64,000 bases of DNA from Silene latifolia (taxonomy: Eukaryota > Streptophyta > Magnoliopsida > Caryophyllales > Caryophyllaceae). The DNA lies in NCBI RefSeq assembly GCF_048544455.1, contig NC_133536.1, forward strand, positions 201,193,325-201,257,324, given 5' to 3'. Below are positions 61,397 through 64,000 of this stretch, piece after piece (the stretch's first letter is position 1; each line of letters starts with the position of its first letter). The translations under genes and the position numbers were made by a program. The notes under the pieces are model-generated. The model searched no databases and was not told the DNA's origin. It saw nothing but the letters and a program-made list of their open reading frames with translations.

Positions 61397-63452
61397 ATAT
61401 TTACCCAAAAACTAAAATAGATGTACTATGAATGACATTAATATGAGACGCGAATCAAATTCGACGATGGCCCGATATAAATCTTAACTGACCTTACCCG
61501 TTATTGTCTAGCCACAACCCAACATTGGTATAATCTAAACCACTTTGACACAACCAATAACCAACCCAAGTAACCTAATCCGGCTAATCCGCCGCTGCCT
61601 AATCACCACCTACTATGCTAAAACAAAAGCTAATTAGACCATTTAACTCCAAGGTCATGGTAATCGGTAGTTTTCATGGATTCAAGTATTCAACAATAAT
61701 CAAATTTCCAAGATTCTACAACTTTAAAAATGATGAATTAATTTAAAAGACACGCGTGCTAATTTCTTCTTTTCTTTTTTACTTTATTTTTTTTAAGAGA
61801 TGTGTTGTAGCTTTTATCAACAAGAGCTAATTGTCATATACTCCGTAATAACAATTAATAAGAGTATTATATGAGCCTTGTTGGCTTGGTATTAGCCTAC
61901 TAAGTTCAAAGTCATCACACAACTTGCTTAACAAAATAGGTCTTGATCTATCAATTAATGTACTTGTATTTGCATTATTTAAGCTAGGAGCATTGCACTT
62001 ACTTTCTTAAGATTTGATTTGATTTGATTCATAATTATAATATAAAGACGTAAATTAATGAAATTTCAAGAAAAATTCTTAGGCAATCCGAGTATATCAT
62101 ATCACTGTACAATTACAAATAGGCAATTAATGTTGTTAATTAATTTCAATTTTCTTGCTATTAATTGGTGATCTTAGAATATACCATAACGTGATATATA
62201 CCGGTAAATGTAGAAATTTCTCATATTTGAAATGTGAAGGTTCATGCAAAATTTACATGAACAAGTTGCATGTATATGACAAGAAGTTGCCTGTAGCCTT
62301 TAATACTATTCTCTTACAATTTGTCAAAAAGATAAACTTACAAAGCAGTCTAACATGAGAAAAATATTGAAAGTTGTAAAATTATAATTTATAAAATGTG
62401 AAAAAAAAATCACAAGTTGGCACGGATTTTACAGAATTCAGGATTTTGATGGATTATTCCCGTTGTATTGATCATTTCAAACTTTAACTAAAGTCTTGTC
62501 ACTTACAGTTCATTATAATGTGGGAAAACTGCTCTTAACTTTTTCATAAAAATCAACAACTTGATTGGATGGTGGATCCATGCCATAGAGGATTGACAAA
62601 TTCTATCCGTTTTAAACTTAAGACGGTTAAATATGACAATGCAGAAAGAATAAGATTAAAACAAAATATATTAGGAAAAATAAAAGATTCGTCCCATATA
62701 TCCAAACTTCACGTGGTATAATATCTAGCCCATTTTATTATTATTAAGACAGATATCTCCGTCTTAAGTAAAACTACTCGGCATAATTGGACAAATGGGA
62801 CAAATGGGAGTTGTTATTAAAGGTTAGTTGCCCTAGTGGCGGTCAGTTGATGAACTACCTCCAAATCGTTAAACATGAGACTTGCTCCTAAATTAAATTG
62901 GAAGGTGGTAATTAAGAACCATATAATTTTACCCGTTGATACTTTCATTTTGGAGCCCTAGCAATGGTAGATGTTGATTTGTTCACGTAAATGCATGTGT
63001 TTTATTATAAAAATTTACAAGTTATCGGGCCATAAGAATACACCAATTATTTTTGTTTTCGTCGGCCGGCTCTTGTGTATGACAATTTTGTGGAAGATTA
63101 TTTTAAAAAGGAAAAGAAAAACAAAAAAAAGAAAAAGTCGAACCATTAGCCACAGATTGGCTAGCATGTAGACATTGGCTTAATTTATAACAATTTGCGG
63201 TATTTATAATTTCCCGTCGTTTTTACCATTACAGATTAATAAAATACTTACATAATTATGACATACGAGTACTTAAAATGGCAATTTAAAAAAAAATTAC
63301 ATAAGCATAATAAGGAAAGTTTATTTATAAACTTATATACTTACGAGACATAAAAAAAAAACTCGTTAATCTAATTTACATCTTGATGATAATTTAACAT
63401 CAATTTTATGGTGTGATTATTGAAGCATGCATTTGTAAATTCTATTATACAT
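61397..63452. other. AT-rich intergenic DNA
   Basis: No gene is seen. It includes a GACC-rich stretch near 61,450-61,530. A fold-back at about 62,594-62,780 with inverted TCCGTYTTAA ends is related to the MITE at 41,379. Confidence 0.4.
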
Positions 63453-63712
63453 AGTACTCCCTCCTATTTTAAATAACTGTCCCATTTGTCATTTCCGTCT
63501 ATTCACATAACTGTCCCATTTGTCATATTTGGACATGACTTTTTACTTTTCTACCCTTAACTCTTTTCTTTATTTACCACATCAACCACTCATAACCCAT
63601 CATATTCAATACTTTTCATTATTTAACTCATATATTCTTACCCCTATACAATAATTTTCATTATTTTAACTATTTCCTTAATTTTCGTGCCATTGTCCAA
63701 ATGGGACAATAA
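63453..63712. mobile_element. Stowaway-like MITE remnant
   Basis: The left end TACTCCCTCCTATTTTAAAT and inner word CTGTCCCATTTG are typical. The inner inverted word CCAAATGGGACAAT is present near 63,700, but the final GGAGGGAGTA end is missing. Confidence 0.5.
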
Positions 63713-63932
63713 CCCTAATATAAATTTTTTAGTAATTATAAGAGAAAGAAATATCTAAACTCTTGTAAATCCTTGACATTAACAATTAACAAAGTATTAC
63801 AAGTGGATATTCAAGTAAGGGTTGTTGCCTAATACTAGAAGAAATTGAAGGGCAAAGTCTTAATTAAACTACGTCCAATTGGTACGTTTTTTGTATGCAA
63901 CTTGTTCACCCACTTGCCCGTCCGGCGTAAGG

Positions 63933-63956
63933 CCCCCCCCCCCCCCCCCCCCCCCC
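63933..63956. repeat. Homopolymer run of 24 C
   Basis: An uninterrupted C run stands in AT-rich DNA. It is followed by CT-rich sequence that could be the leader of a gene beyond the window. Confidence 0.9.
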
Positions 63957-64000
63957 AGATAAGATCCCTCTTCTTCTCCCATTCTTTCCAATTCTCTCAA

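Overview
This is eukaryotic nuclear DNA from a flowering plant, most likely a eudicot. Two host genes are recognisable by their spliced reading frames: the 3' end of the mitochondrial ubiquinone methyltransferase gene COQ5, and a complete CLASSY-type (CLSY1/2-like) SNF2 gene of RNA-directed DNA methylation. Most of the rest is mobile DNA, as in a mid-sized or large plant genome. The repeat texture, and a nuclear copy of plastid trnK sequence, fit Caryophyllales (spinach, quinoa or Silene relatives), but that placement is an impression and was not tested.

Layout. 0-9 kb: the last three coding exons of COQ5 on the + strand. Its final intron is about 7.2 kb and is filled with a Tourist-like MITE, a Stowaway MITE, Helitron ends and a long-TIR Mutator-type MITE. 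9-14.3 kb: intergenic, with a SINE carrying a nested MITE and several other MITEs. 14,314-22,057: a 7.7 kb Mutator-like DNA transposon with matching terminal inverted repeats and a 10-bp target duplication. It holds a spliced MURA-type transposase gene, an adjoining OTU-protease-like region, a small acidic protein gene and a plant-mobile-domain (PMD) gene. It also holds a telomere-like array, a tandem AACGG array and matching arrays near both ends. 22,332-27,647: a young Ty1/copia element with 308-bp LTRs. 27.7-29.4 kb: a PIF/Harbinger-type MITE, a LINE 3' fragment, a plastid-DNA insertion and a (TA)n tract. 29,619-40,965: an 11.3 kb Sirevirus-type Ty1/copia element on the - strand, with 1.5 kb LTRs and an extra third ORF. 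41-48.5 kb: the CLSY gene with its leader introns. 48.5-50.6 kb: a hAT-type MITE and a Helitron end. 50.6-59.9 kb: no recognisable protein gene, but many minus-strand splice-like signals, duplicated segments and a tandem module array, possibly one spliced transcript of unknown product; a solo-LTR-like block lies within. 60-64 kb: AT-rich intergenic DNA with a second long-TIR MITE and a Stowaway-like remnant.

How it fits together. CLSY proteins bring RNA polymerase IV to chromatin for 24-nt siRNA production, so a transposon-silencing gene sits beside two LTR elements whose LTR pairs differ by only about 1%. The most unusual object is the Mutator-like element. It has convergent genes, each apparently starting near a terminus, each with a first intron carrying a subterminal repeat array. 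A separate internal promoter appears to be built from a dozen AACGG motifs just upstream of a TATA box.
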